Shown: positions 28,520 through 37,395 of the stretch, piece by piece
Layout of the letters: the number at the start of each line of letters is the position of its first letter
How positions within the stretch are numbered: the stretch's first letter is position 1
Source: Erythrobacter sp. HI0063
GTDB lineage: Bacteria > Pseudomonadota > Alphaproteobacteria > Sphingomonadales > Sphingomonadaceae
Assembly (NCBI RefSeq): GCF_001635685.1
Contig: NZ_LWFF01000324.1
Coordinates: 1-50,373, forward strand
Direction of reading: 5' to 3'
DNA: 50,373 nt
Notes under the pieces: generated by a model
The model's database searches: none
Told to the model about the DNA's origin: nothing
What the model saw: the letters and a program-made list of their open reading frames with translations, nothing else
Position numbers and translations under genes: made by a program

Positions 28520-29520
28520 GCGCGACCGGTTCCTCTCCCTCGGTCGGCGTCATCGGCGCAGGCGCCTGGGGCACGGCGCTCGCCCAGATGCTGGCGAGCG
28601 ACGGGCGCGACGTGCTGCTGTGGGCGCGCGAAGAGGCTCTGGTCGAGGAAATCAATTCCGCGCGCACCAATTCGGTCTATCTCCCCTCCGCGCAGTTCGC
28701 GCCGACCATCCGCGCTACCAGCGATCTGGCCGAGATGGCCTATCTCGACGTCGCTCTGGTCGTCACGCCGGCGCAGCATATGGGCAGCGTTCTGGAAGCG
28801 ATGCCCAGCCATCCGAACGATCTGGTGCTGTGTTCGAAGGGGATCGAGGCGAGTACCGGGCGGCTGATGAACCACGTCGCGCGCGATGCCGCGCCCGGTT
28901 CGGCCATCGCCGTGCTGTCCGGGCCCACTTTCGCGCACGAAGTCGCCGAAGGTCTTCCCACCGCCGTCACCCTGGCGTGCGGCGGGGGCGAGGATCAGTG
29001 GGACCGGCTCGCATCCCTGATCGCCCGGCCAGCCTTTCGCCCCTATTTCTCGAACGATGTCGCGGGCGCGGAAATCGGCGGTGCGGTCAAGAACGTGCTC
29101 GCCATCGCCTGCGGCGTGGTGGACGGGCTCGACCTCGGCCAGAACGCCCGCGCCGCCCTGATCGCACGCGGCTATGCCGAAATGCTGCGCTTTGGCGAGG
29201 CGCTGGGCGCGCGGGCGGAGACGCTGGCGGGTCTGTGCGGACTGGGCGATCTGGTGCTTACCTGCTCGTCCACCTCCAGCCGCAATTTCTCGCTCGGCAA
29301 GGCGCTTGGCGCAGGGCGCAGCGCCGCCGATCTGATGGCGGATCGCCGCACAGTGGCGGAAGGCGCACACACCGCGCCGGTCCTCGCGCGCATGGCGCGC
29401 AACATGGATATCGCCATGCCGATCGTCGCCGCCGTCGAACGCCTGCTGGACGGCGCGGAAGCGCGCGGTGTGGTGTCCGACCTGCTTGCAAGACCGTTGC
29501 GCGCGGAACGCAGCGCCTGA
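28516..29520 (+). CDS. gpsA: Glycerol-3-phosphate dehydrogenase [NAD(P)+]
   Basis: A 334-residue GpsA, reducing dihydroxyacetone phosphate to sn-glycerol 3-phosphate for phospholipid synthesis. It has the Rossmann motif [15 protein letters not shown] (about residues 10-24), [17 protein letters not shown], the catalytic Lys in [14 protein letters not shown] and [19 protein letters not shown]. The ATG at 28516 overlaps the tsaD stop. Confidence 0.96.
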   Translation: MSATGSSPSVGVIGAGAWGTALAQMLASDGRDVLLWAREEALVEEINSARTNSVYLPSAQFAPTIRATSDLAEMAYLDVALVVTPAQHMGSVLEAMPSHPNDLVLCSKGIEASTGRLMNHVARDAAPGSAIAVLSGPTFAHEVAEGLPTAVTLACGGGEDQWDRLASLIARPAFRPYFSNDVAGAEIGGAVKNVLAIACGVVDGLDLGQNARAALIARGYAEMLRFGEALGARAETLAGLCGLGDLVLTCSSTSSRNFSLGKALGAGRSAADLMADRRTVAEGAHTAPVLARMARNMDIAMPIVAAVERLLDGAEARGVVSDLLARPLRAERSA

Positions 29521-29522
29521 GC

Positions 29523-31076
29523 ATGGGCCTGCCACCGACAACCCCCAATGTCGGGCCTGTCCCCGGCACCCCGACCGGTACGCCGCCGGAAGAGCCGGAC
29601 GGCGATATCGCTGCGCTGGCCAAAGGTGGTCGCACCAATTTCTTCGGCTTCCTCCTGCGCCTTGCCGCGCGCCTGCCCTTCCTCTTCATCGCCGGACGGC
29701 TCTACGGCGCGGCGGAACTCGGCCGGTTCGCCTCGGCCCTCGTTGTGGTCGAACTCGTCGCGCTCCTGTGCTCGCTCGGCGAAAAGCGCGGGCTTGCGCA
29801 GCGCCTGGCCGAAGGCGAGGGCAAGACGCATCCCACCAATGTCGTCTTCGACGGCATTCTGCTGGCGACGCTGTTCTCCTCACTCGCCGCCCTGTTCTTC
29901 TGGCTGGTGCCCGCGCCGCTCTTCCCGTCGGGCGAGTACAACTGGCTCGACCTGCTGATCGTGCTCGCCATTCCCGGCTACGCGCTGACCGAGATCGTCC
30001 TTGCCGCCCAGGCCTATAAATACGACATCGCCACCACCGTGAGGGCGCGAGCCGTGGTAGAGCCGTGGACGATCTCGATTATGGCGGGGGTGTTCTATTT
30101 CATCCCCGCCCTTCAGTCTTCCGGCCTCAATCTGGCCTATCTGATATCGATCTACGCCGGTCTGGCGGTAGGTCTGTGGTCGTTCCTCAAGAGCTATGGC
30201 CTCCCCAAAGGCTGGCGCCCGCGCCCGCACGCCATGAGCAAAATGACGGTGCGCGCCCTGCCGCTGGCGACTGCGGACGCGATCGAATGGGGCACGCGGC
30301 GTATCGACATCTTCCTCCTCGGCCTGTTCGCCGCGCCCGCCGCCGTGGGGGTCTATTATGTGGCGCAGCAGGTCGCGAGCCTGCCGCAGAAGCTGAAGAC
30401 GAGCTTCGAGCCGATCCTCGGCCCGGTCATCACCAAAAATCTGAAAACGAAGAATTACGTCAAGATCGCGCAGCAGGTCTGTCAGGTCGGATTCTGGATC
30501 ACGGCGATGCAGGCGGGGATCGCACTGGCGCTAGGCGTGCCGGGCGAGGCGGTGATGGGCTTGGTCGGCCCGAATTTTGTCGGCGGCACCGGCGCGCTCG
30601 CTTTCCTCCTCGCCGCCGAGGTCGTCGCGGCGACGGCGGTCGTGTCGGAAGCCGCGCTGATCTATGTCGCGCGGGTCCGCAATCTTTGGATCTCCATCGC
30701 CACCATCGCCTTCCAGGCGGTGCTGACTGTGGGACTGATCCTGCTGGTCGACGAACTGCAATATCCCGAACCGTTCAAAGCCGCCGCCGCCGCGATCGCG
30801 CTGATGATCGCGCTCGGCCTCGCAAGTCTCGTCAAGGCGATCCTGCTCGGGCGGATTCTGGGCCATCCGGTCAACAATTGGCGCTGGGCGGTGGTGTGGG
30901 CGGCAGCGCCCGCCGTGGTGGTGGGCTACGGGGTGACTCGCCTTCCCGAATGGGCGGAGCTGGTCTTCGGCATCCCGGCGATCCTGCTGACCTATGGCTG
31001 GGTGATCTGGCGCAAGGGCTTCGGGCCTGAGGACCGCGTCCTCTTCCGCCGCAACGTGGCCCCCGACACCGATTGA
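29523..31076 (+). CDS. Polysaccharide flippase-like membrane protein (MATE/Wzx-type)
   Basis: A 517-residue membrane protein with about 12-14 hydrophobic helices and a Pro/Gly/Thr-rich N-terminal tail of about 35 residues. The layout (GRTNFFGFLLRLAARLPFLFIAGRLYGAAELGRFASALVVVEL, and GTRRIDIFLLGLFAAPAAVGVYYVAQQV) is that of the polysaccharide-biosynthesis/oligosaccharide flippase family, which moves lipid-linked sugars across the inner membrane. The ligand is unknown. The ATG starts two bases after the gpsA stop, so it belongs to the tsaD-gpsA transcription unit. Confidence 0.88.
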   Translation: MGLPPTTPNVGPVPGTPTGTPPEEPDGDIAALAKGGRTNFFGFLLRLAARLPFLFIAGRLYGAAELGRFASALVVVELVALLCSLGEKRGLAQRLAEGEGKTHPTNVVFDGILLATLFSSLAALFFWLVPAPLFPSGEYNWLDLLIVLAIPGYALTEIVLAAQAYKYDIATTVRARAVVEPWTISIMAGVFYFIPALQSSGLNLAYLISIYAGLAVGLWSFLKSYGLPKGWRPRPHAMSKMTVRALPLATADAIEWGTRRIDIFLLGLFAAPAAVGVYYVAQQVASLPQKLKTSFEPILGPVITKNLKTKNYVKIAQQVCQVGFWITAMQAGIALALGVPGEAVMGLVGPNFVGGTGALAFLLAAEVVAATAVVSEAALIYVARVRNLWISIATIAFQAVLTVGLILLVDELQYPEPFKAAAAAIALMIALGLASLVKAILLGRILGHPVNNWRWAVVWAAAPAVVVGYGVTRLPEWAELVFGIPAILLTYGWVIWRKGFGPEDRVLFRRNVAPDTD

Positions 31077-31090
31077 GACACAGGCCAGGC

Positions 31091-31107
31091 GGGCAAAGCC
31101 CCCTTTT
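31091..31107 (+). terminator. Possible short terminator after the flippase gene
   Basis: GGGC (31091-31094), AAA, GCCC (31098-31101), then CC and TTTT (31104-31107) form a short GC stem with a T-run 15 bases after the flippase stop. The 4-bp stem is weak, so the call is tentative. Confidence 0.4.
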
Positions 31108-31139
31108 GCTCCGCGCCCACGCTCGCTAAGGCGCGGGAC

Positions 31140-31880
31140 ATGTCCCTTCGCCCAACACTTTTTCTTGTCGCCGGTGCCGCGCTCGTCGCGGGAATCGGCT
31201 ATGTCGCGGGCCAAAGCTATGGCGCCGGTTTTCTCGCGTCCAAATCCTCCGAAGTCGAAGCTGCTATCGCTTCCGCCGATGGCGGGACGGTGACGGCCCG
31301 GCTGATCAACCCGCTGGGATCGCCCACGCGCCATCCCGTCCTCGAAAATGCCGGATCGCTGCCGGAAGCCAAGCGCGCGCGCGTGGCCGAAGCTGTCGCC
31401 GCCGTACCGGGTATCGGCGGCGTTTCCTGGGCGGACGGATCGGCCACTGCGCAGGCCGGTACGCTGCAATACACGCCGCTCCACTGTCAGGAGGATGTCG
31501 AAGGGCTTTTGCGCTCACGCTCGATCCGGTTCGAGGAAGGCTCCGCCGCGCTCGATCCGGCGAGCCGCGTTCTCCTCGACGAGGTCGCCGATGCGCTGCG
31601 CCCCTGTCTCGGATCGATCATCGCGATTACCGGGCACACCGACAATACCGGGCCCGAGCCCGGCAATCTCGCCTTGAGCCAGGAACGGGCGCGCACCGTG
31701 CGCGAAGGCTTGGTCGTTCGCGGCATTCCGCGAGACGGGCTGCGCGCACGCGGGATCGGATCGCAGGAGCCGGTCGAGGGACTGGCGCCCGGCGATCCGG
31801 CCAACCGGCGCATCGAATTCTCGGTCATCGCCACCGAACCGCTCGTCCCCACGCCCGTCGATACGCCGGGAGCCCGCTGA
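31140..31880 (+). CDS. OmpA-domain protein with N-terminal membrane anchor
   Basis: A 246-residue envelope protein. A single hydrophobic anchor or signal (LFLVAGAALVAGIGYVAG) is followed by a region resembling a BON-type domain (GGTVTARLINPLG to IGGVSWADG) and a C-terminal OmpA/MotB peptidoglycan-binding domain (IRFEEGSAALDPAS, ITGHTDNTGPEPGNLALSQERARTVREGL, GIGSQEPV, NRRIEFSV). Asp and Arg of the peptidoglycan-binding site are present. Its TGA shares its last base with the ATG of the 45-residue gene that follows, so the two are coupled. Confidence 0.88.
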   Translation: MSLRPTLFLVAGAALVAGIGYVAGQSYGAGFLASKSSEVEAAIASADGGTVTARLINPLGSPTRHPVLENAGSLPEAKRARVAEAVAAVPGIGGVSWADGSATAQAGTLQYTPLHCQEDVEGLLRSRSIRFEEGSAALDPASRVLLDEVADALRPCLGSIIAITGHTDNTGPEPGNLALSQERARTVREGLVVRGIPRDGLRARGIGSQEPVEGLAPGDPANRRIEFSVIATEPLVPTPVDTPGAR

Positions 31881-32017
31881 TGCCGATCTGGTTCGAAATT
31901 ACCGTGATTATGCTGAGCGCCTATGGGCTGGGCGTGGCGGCGGGATGGGCGCTGTGGAACCGCCCTGCCCCCGACAGGCCCGAATTCGACAATGACGATA
32001 CTGACGGAGACGCATGA
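31880..32017 (+). CDS. 45-residue membrane microprotein
   Basis: A short gene that ordinary length cut-offs would miss. The product starts MPIWFEITVIMLSAYGLGVAA, one membrane helix of about 20 residues, then WALWNRPAPDRP and an acidic tail (FDNDDTDGDA). Its ATG begins on the last base of the OmpA-domain gene's stop and its TGA overlaps the next gene's ATG (ATGATG), a double coupling that strongly argues for real translation. The function is unknown. Confidence 0.75.
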   Translation: MPIWFEITVIMLSAYGLGVAAGWALWNRPAPDRPEFDNDDTDGDA

Positions 32018-32697
32018 TGATGGAGATGATTGAAGCGAACTGGCCGCTGCTGCTGGTCGCCTTCCTGATCGGCCTCGCGATCGCGTGGTTCCTTTTCAAT
32101 GCGAGCCGCCGGACCAAGGTGACGGGCGAACGGCAGGACGTGCTCGACGAAGGCGCCGCGCCCGCTGCGCGCAATCAGGCGTTGATCGATTCCGCTCCCG
32201 CCGCGGGCGCTGCGCCATCCCCCTCTCCGGCTCCGACTGCCTCCGCCACACGGAAGGAAGCGCCCTCGACTGTGCCGCCCGCGACGCCCATGGGGCTGGC
32301 GGGAACGGGCGCGGCGGTTTCCGCCAGCGTAGAAGACGCGCAGGAAACCCGTGCGGAAGAGGTCGTGGATACGCCTTCTTCAACAGAGACGCCTGCGCCC
32401 GCACAGCCCCAAGCTCCGGTACCGGCTCCTGCCACCGCGTCGCTGAATGCGGATGGGAAAGACGATCTGACGCGTCTCAAGGGCGTCGGCCCCAAACTTG
32501 CCGCCACGCTGGAAGGGCTCGGCATCACCTCGCTGGAAACGATCGCGAACTGGGACGATGCCGAGATCGATCGCGTGGATTCCAAGCTTGGCCGCTTCCA
32601 GGGCCGCATCAGGCGCGACGACTGGGTCACGCAGGCCCGCCTGCTTACCGGCGGAGACAAAGCCGCCTACGAAGCCAAGTTCGGACGGCTCGATTGA
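32014..32697 (+). CDS. Membrane-anchored helix-hairpin-helix protein (FEN1-like, COG3743 type)
   Basis: A 227-residue protein. One N-terminal membrane helix (WPLLLVAFLIGLAIAWFLF, about residues 10-28) is followed by a long Ala/Pro/Glu-rich linker and a C-terminal domain of about 60 residues. That domain has a helix-hairpin-helix core (LTRLKGVGPKLAATLEGLGI) and the WDDAEIDRVDSKLGRFQGRIRRDDWVTQAR signature of the predicted flap-endonuclease-1-like family. The HhH suggests nucleic-acid or protein binding; nuclease activity is only a family prediction. The start is within ATGATGATG, so 32014 or 32017. Confidence 0.82.
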   Translation: MMMEMIEANWPLLLVAFLIGLAIAWFLFNASRRTKVTGERQDVLDEGAAPAARNQALIDSAPAAGAAPSPSPAPTASATRKEAPSTVPPATPMGLAGTGAAVSASVEDAQETRAEEVVDTPSSTETPAPAQPQAPVPAPATASLNADGKDDLTRLKGVGPKLAATLEGLGITSLETIANWDDAEIDRVDSKLGRFQGRIRRDDWVTQARLLTGGDKAAYEAKFGRLD

Positions 32698-32792
32698 TTT
32701 ATGTTACAGCTTGACGTCCTCTCCTAGACCCCTAGCCTTGCGACTCGGCGCGAAACTTCGCGAGCGATGGGGGATGAGAGGAGAACGGAACT

Positions 32793-33146
32793 ATGGGCCA
32801 GCCAGTCATTCTCGTTGCGGAAGATGAAACGATCGTCGCCTGGGATCTGTGTGCCACGGTAGAAGAAGCGGGCTATACGGTCGAAGGGCCCTATACCGAT
32901 ATCTCCTCCGCCATGCTCGCCTATCAGAAGCAGAAGCCCGACCTCGCTATCCTCGATGTGCAATTGGGAGACGGCAACGTCTTCCCGCTGGCCGAACAGA
33001 TGATGGCCGAAGATATTCCGGTGATCTTCCATTCGGGCAACTACACGCCGGGCGAGGTGTCCGAACGCTTCCCGCAATCGCATGCCCTGGCCAAGCCCTG
33101 CCCGCCCGCCGCCATCATCGATTCCGTCCAGAACGCCCTGCGCTGA
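32793..33146 (+). CDS. Single-domain response regulator
   Basis: A 117-residue receiver domain without an output domain. It has the acidic pocket AEDE (residues 9-12), the phosphoacceptor Asp55 in AILDVQLGD, Ser81 in FHSGNY and Lys101 in LAKPCPP, all needed for activity. The type resembles small regulators acting by phosphotransfer or by controlling a partner kinase. No histidine kinase is next to it. AGGAG lies about 14 bases upstream of the ATG (GAGGAGAACGGAACTATG), a rather long spacing. Confidence 0.92.
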   Translation: MGQPVILVAEDETIVAWDLCATVEEAGYTVEGPYTDISSAMLAYQKQKPDLAILDVQLGDGNVFPLAEQMMAEDIPVIFHSGNYTPGEVSERFPQSHALAKPCPPAAIIDSVQNALR

Positions 33147-33244
33147 GCAAAAATTTCGAGCGCAGCGCGACCGCCGTCGCTCGCGTCCCCTTGAAGCACC
33201 CCTCCAAGCCTGCCATCTCTTAGCCAACGAGATGAGGAGATAAT

Positions 33245-34429
33245 ATGGCTGGCATGGTGCCCTTCGCATGGGACGATCCCTTCGCCCTGGACGACCAGTT
33301 GAGCGAAGACGAACGCATGATCCGCGACGCGGCGCATGCCTTCGCGCAAGGCGAATTGCAGCCGCGCGTTCGCGAAGCCTTCAGCTCGGAAAAGGACGCG
33401 CCCGAACTGTTCCCCCTGATGGGTCAGGCCGGCCTCCTGGGCGCGACCATCCCCGAGGAATTCGGCGGCGCGGGCGCGGGCTATGTCGCCTACGGGTTGA
33501 TCGCGCGCGAGATCGAGCGGGTCGATAGCGGCTATCGCTCGATGGCGAGCGTCCAGTCGAGCCTCGTGATGTATCCGATCCACGCCTACGGATCGGACGA
33601 GCAACACCGCAAATACCTGCCCGGCCTTGCCAGCGGCGAACTGATCGGCTGCTTCGGCCTGACAGAACCCGATGCGGGCAGCGATCCCGGCTCGATGAAG
33701 ACGGTCGCGAAGCAGGATGGCGACGGATACGTCATTTCGGGGTCCAAGACCTGGATCTCCAACTCCCCCTTCGCCGACGTCTTCGTGGTTTGGGCCAAGA
33801 GCGAGGCGCATGGCGGCAAGATCCGCGGCTTCGTTCTGGAGAAGGGGATGGAAGGGCTCTCCGCACCCAAGATCGAAGGCAAGATGAGCCTGCGCGCCAG
33901 CACCACCGGAATGATCGTGATGGACGAGGTGCGCGTGGGCGCCGATGCGCTGCTTCCCAATGTGGAAGGATTGAAGGGGCCGTTCGGCTGTCTCAACCGC
34001 GCACGCTACGGCATCAGCTGGGGTGCGATGGGTGCGGCGGAATTCTGCATGCACGCCGCGCGGCAATATGGGCTCGACCGGCACCAATTCGACGTGCCGC
34101 TGGCGTCCAAACAGCTCTACCAGCTGAAGCTGGCCGACATGCTGACGGACATCGGCCTTGGCCTGCAGGCGAGCCTGCGCGTCGGGCGTCTGATGGACGA
34201 GGGCAAATTCGCGCCCGAGATGATCTCGATCGTCAAGCGCAACAATGTCGGCAAGGCGCTGGACATCGCGCGCAAGGCCCGCGACATGCATGGCGGCAAC
34301 GGGATTTCCGAGGAATATCAGGTGATCCGTCACATGGTGAACCTGGAAACGGTCAACACCTACGAAGGCACGCACGATGTCCACGCCCTGATCCTGGGCC
34401 GGGCGATCACGGGCATTCCGGCGTTCTGA
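33245..34429 (+). CDS. gcdH: Glutaryl-CoA dehydrogenase
   Basis: A 394-residue acyl-CoA dehydrogenase of the glutaryl-CoA type, oxidising and decarboxylating glutaryl-CoA to crotonyl-CoA in lysine, tryptophan and benzoate-like degradation. It has [55 protein letters not shown] and the catalytic base Glu374 in [20 protein letters not shown], a C-terminus characteristic of GCDH. GAGGAGA lies before the ATG. It precedes maiA and fahA on the same strand and is likely co-transcribed with them. Confidence 0.94.
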   Translation: MAGMVPFAWDDPFALDDQLSEDERMIRDAAHAFAQGELQPRVREAFSSEKDAPELFPLMGQAGLLGATIPEEFGGAGAGYVAYGLIAREIERVDSGYRSMASVQSSLVMYPIHAYGSDEQHRKYLPGLASGELIGCFGLTEPDAGSDPGSMKTVAKQDGDGYVISGSKTWISNSPFADVFVVWAKSEAHGGKIRGFVLEKGMEGLSAPKIEGKMSLRASTTGMIVMDEVRVGADALLPNVEGLKGPFGCLNRARYGISWGAMGAAEFCMHAARQYGLDRHQFDVPLASKQLYQLKLADMLTDIGLGLQASLRVGRLMDEGKFAPEMISIVKRNNVGKALDIARKARDMHGGNGISEEYQVIRHMVNLETVNTYEGTHDVHALILGRAITGIPAF

Positions 34430-34484
34430 CTTCCAATTCCGCGCGCGCCGGACCTACGGCGCGCGCCATGCATTGGGAGAGGTG

Positions 34485-35141
34485 ATGACCCAAGACATTC
34501 GCCTGCACGGCTATTACCGCAGTTCCACCTCCTATCGCCTGCGCATCGCGCTGGAATTGAAGGGGCTCGCCCATGAATACGTGCCCGTCAATCTGCTCAA
34601 GAGCGAACAGAAGGACGAGGCCTACCGGGCGCGCAACCCGTTCGGATCGGTGCCGATGCTGGAAGCGAAGGGGCGCGACCGGGCGCAATCGATGGCGCAG
34701 CTCGAATGGCTGGACGAAGCCTATCCCGATACGCCGCGCCTGCTGCCGTCCGATATCGAGGATCGCTTCACCGCGCGCGAGCTGGCCTATGCGATCGCCA
34801 CCGAACTCCACGCGCCGCTGAATCTTCCGGTGCTGAAATATTTGAAAGACCCGCTCGGCCATTCGCAGGACGAGGTCGACACCTTCTACCGCCATTTCCT
34901 GGCCCGCACGCTCGATCCGCTGGAAGAGCGATTGGCCCAGCTCGACACGAAGGACTTCCTGTTCGACCGCCCCGGCCTGTTCGAAGTCGTTCTGTTGCCG
35001 CAGATCTACAATGCACGGCGCTTCGATTTCGGCTTTGCCGACAAGCCGCATATCGCGCGGATCGAGCGATCCTGCCTCGCCATGACCGAATTTCAGCGCG
35101 CCCATCCCGGCGCGCAGCCCGACAATCCCGAAAACACCTGA
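34485..35141 (+). CDS. maiA: Maleylacetoacetate isomerase
   Basis: A 218-residue glutathione S-transferase of the zeta class, isomerising maleylacetoacetate to fumarylacetoacetate in tyrosine/homogentisate breakdown. The active-site YYRSSTSYRLRIAL (about residues 10-23) carries the zeta SSxSxR pattern, followed by NPFGSVPML and a GST C-terminal domain. The ATG at 34485 is preferred over the in-frame TTG at 34473 because GGGAGAGG lies just before it. It sits between gcdH and fahA. Confidence 0.93.
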   Translation: MTQDIRLHGYYRSSTSYRLRIALELKGLAHEYVPVNLLKSEQKDEAYRARNPFGSVPMLEAKGRDRAQSMAQLEWLDEAYPDTPRLLPSDIEDRFTARELAYAIATELHAPLNLPVLKYLKDPLGHSQDEVDTFYRHFLARTLDPLEERLAQLDTKDFLFDRPGLFEVVLLPQIYNARRFDFGFADKPHIARIERSCLAMTEFQRAHPGAQPDNPENT

Positions 35142-35151
35142 GAGGACATAC

Positions 35152-36162
35152 ATGAAACTCGCCACGCTCAACGATGGAACCCGCGACGGGAAGCTGGTGG
35201 TCGTGTCCAAGGACCTGACCCGCTATTGCGCCGCCGACAACATCGCGCCGACATTGCAGGCTGCGCTGGACGATTGGGAAGCCATCGCACCCAAGCTGCA
35301 AGCGCTCTACACCGATGTCGAACACGAAGCCGTGCCTTGCGAACGCTTCCACGAGCGCGAGGCGCATTCGCCGCTGCCGCGCGCCTATCAGTGGGCGGAC
35401 GGTTCGGCCTATATCAATCACGTCGAACTGGTGCGCAAAGCGCGTGATGCGGAAGTACCGGAAAGCTTCTATCACGACCCGCTTATGTACCAGGGCGGTT
35501 CGGACAAATTCCTGCCGCCGCGCGCCGACATCCCCTTGGGCGATCCCGCCTGGGGCTGCGATATGGAAGGCGAGATCGCCGTCATCACCGACGATGTGCC
35601 GATGGGCGTATCGAAGGAACAGGCGGAGGATCACATCAAGCTGCTGATGCTCGTCAACGATGTGTCCTTGCGCGGCCTGATCCCGGCGGAACTTGGCAAG
35701 GGGTTCGGCTTCTTCCAGTCCAAGCCCTCCAGCGCGTTCTCGCCCGTCGCGGTGACGCCGGACGAACTGGGCGATGCGTGGAAGGACAGCGTGATCCATC
35801 TGCCCTTGATGGTGGACTATAACGGCGAACCCTTCGGACGCGCCGAAGCGGGCGAGGATGCGACTTTCAGCCTCGCCGAGCTGGTCGCCCACGCCGCCAA
35901 GACGCGCGATCTGGGCGCGGGCGCGATCATCGGATCGGGCACGGTCTCGAACAAGGGCGAAGATGGCGGTCCGGGCAAGCCGGTCAGCGAAGGCGGGCGC
36001 GGCTATAGCTGCATCGCCGAAATCCGCATGATCGAAACGATCTATGACGGCGAGGCCAAGACCCGCTTCATGCGCGCAGGCGACACCGTCCGCGTCGAGA
36101 TGAAAGACCGCGAGGGCCACTCGATCTTCGGCGCGATCGAACAGAAGGTGGTGGAGGTCTGA
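35152..36162 (+). CDS. Fumarylacetoacetate hydrolase family protein
   Basis: A 336-residue FAH-family enzyme that should split fumarylacetoacetate into fumarate and acetoacetate. Seen are YQGGSDKFLPP, the metal-ligand CDMEGEIAVITDDVP, LMLVNDVSLRGL, FGFFQSKPSSAFSPVAV and a GSGTVSNKG loop. These match the bacterial two-domain FAH group found beside maiA. It starts 10 bases after the maiA stop. A paired hairpin terminator follows. Homogentisate dioxygenase is not in the window. Confidence 0.92.
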   Translation: MKLATLNDGTRDGKLVVVSKDLTRYCAADNIAPTLQAALDDWEAIAPKLQALYTDVEHEAVPCERFHEREAHSPLPRAYQWADGSAYINHVELVRKARDAEVPESFYHDPLMYQGGSDKFLPPRADIPLGDPAWGCDMEGEIAVITDDVPMGVSKEQAEDHIKLLMLVNDVSLRGLIPAELGKGFGFFQSKPSSAFSPVAVTPDELGDAWKDSVIHLPLMVDYNGEPFGRAEAGEDATFSLAELVAHAAKTRDLGAGAIIGSGTVSNKGEDGGPGKPVSEGGRGYSCIAEIRMIETIYDGEAKTRFMRAGDTVRVEMKDREGHSIFGAIEQKVVEV

Positions 36163-36165
36163 GGC

Positions 36166-36180
36166 CTCCGAATATCGGAG
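36166..36180. repeat. Small hairpin after the FAH gene
   Basis: CTCCG (36166-36170) and CGGAG (36176-36180) form a 5-bp stem with loop AATAT, directly abutting the larger terminator hairpin that follows. Confidence 0.4.
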
Positions 36181-36211
36181 AGGGGGACCGCTCGCAAAGC
36201 ATGGTCCCCCT
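36181..36211. terminator. Bidirectional terminator between convergent FAH and acyl-CoA dehydrogenase genes
   Basis: AGGGGGACC (36181-36189) pairs with GGTCCCCCT (36203-36211) over 9 bp, with an inner GCT/AGC extension around CGCAA. It lies 18 bases after the FAH stop and 18 bases from the stop of the opposing gene. U-tracts are short on both sides, so it may be a partly Rho-assisted stop. Confidence 0.65.
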
Positions 36212-36229
36212 TCCCGTTACGCGTAAGGA

Positions 36230-37393
36230 TCACATCGAACGCGCGATCACCATTTTCATGATCTCGTTCGATCCGCCGAAGATGCGCGTGATGCGGCTGT
36301 CGCGGAACATGCGCGCGATCGGGTAATCGTTGATATAGCCCGCCCCGCCATGCAGCTGCAGGCACTTGTCGACCACCTCGCCCTGCAATTCGGTGACCCA
36401 GTATTTGGCCATGCAGGCGGTCGGCACGTCCAGCTCGCCCTTCAGGTGCTTGGCAATGCAATCGTTGACGAAGATTTTCGCCGCCGTGCCCTTCGCTTTG
36501 AGATCCGCGAGTACGAACTGGGTGTTCTGGAAATCCCAGATCGTCTGCCCGAACGCCTTGCGTTCTTTCGTGAACTTCACCGTTTCTTCCAGCGCGCGTT
36601 CGATCGTGGTCATCCCGCCCATGGCGATGATGAGGCGTTCCTGCGGCAATTCGCCCATCAGCTGGTAGAAGCCCTTGCCCTCTTCCCCGCCGAGCACGTT
36701 TTCCGCCGGGACGAACACGTCGTCGAAGAACAATTCGCTGGTGTCCTGCGCATCCAATCCGACCTTGTCGAGCTTCTTGCCGCGCTGGAACCCTTCGGCG
36801 CCCTCGGTCTCCAGCAGCATCAGCGAGATGCCCTTGGCCCGCTCCTTCGGATCGGTCTTGGCGACGACGATCACGAAATCGGCGATCTGGCCGTTCGAGA
36901 TATAGGTCTTCGCCCCGTTGATGCGGTAACCGTTCCCGTCCTTCAGCGCGGTCGTGGTAATGCTCTGGAGGTCGGAACCGACGCCCGGTTCCGTCATGGC
37001 GATGGCGCTGACAAGCTCGCCCGAAACCAGCTTTGGCAGATATTTCTTCTTCTGCTCCTCGGTCCCGTGGCGGACCAGATAGGGCAGGATCACGGTGTTG
37101 TGCAGGCTGGCGGAAAAGCCTTCGACGCCGTGTTTGCCCTGCTGGTCGATCACCACCATTTCGTGGCGGAAATCGCCGCCATGGCCGCCATATTCCTCAG
37201 GCACGGACGCGCCGAGCAAGCCCGCTGCGCCCGCCTCGTTCCAAAATTCGCGTTCGACCTGGCCGTCCTCGCGCCATTTCAACACGCGCTTTTCGGGTGC
37301 GTGCTTTTCATAGAACTTGCCGACCGCATCCGAGAAGATCGCGATCTCCTCGTCCTGCATATATTCGGGCTCGGGTACGTCGATGACGGCCAT
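36230..37393 (-). CDS. Acyl-CoA dehydrogenase
   Basis: A 387-residue FAD-dependent acyl-CoA dehydrogenase introducing a trans-2 double bond into an acyl-CoA. It has the FAD/substrate motifs MTEPGVGSDLQSI and NGAKTYISNGQ, LGGEEGKGFYQLM and the C-terminal RMFRDSRITRIFGGSNEIMK. The usual YEGT catalytic Glu is replaced by Gly (FGGSNE), as in long-chain and isovaleryl-type enzymes, whose base sits in another helix, so long-chain or branched substrates are plausible. The gene starts two bases after the enoyl-CoA hydratase stop, clearly one operon. Confidence 0.92.
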   Translation of the reverse strand: MAVIDVPEPEYMQDEEIAIFSDAVGKFYEKHAPEKRVLKWREDGQVEREFWNEAGAAGLLGASVPEEYGGHGGDFRHEMVVIDQQGKHGVEGFSASLHNTVILPYLVRHGTEEQKKKYLPKLVSGELVSAIAMTEPGVGSDLQSITTTALKDGNGYRINGAKTYISNGQIADFVIVVAKTDPKERAKGISLMLLETEGAEGFQRGKKLDKVGLDAQDTSELFFDDVFVPAENVLGGEEGKGFYQLMGELPQERLIIAMGGMTTIERALEETVKFTKERKAFGQTIWDFQNTQFVLADLKAKGTAAKIFVNDCIAKHLKGELDVPTACMAKYWVTELQGEVVDKCLQLHGGAGYINDYPIARMFRDSRITRIFGGSNEIMKMVIARSM

Positions 37394-37395
37394 GC

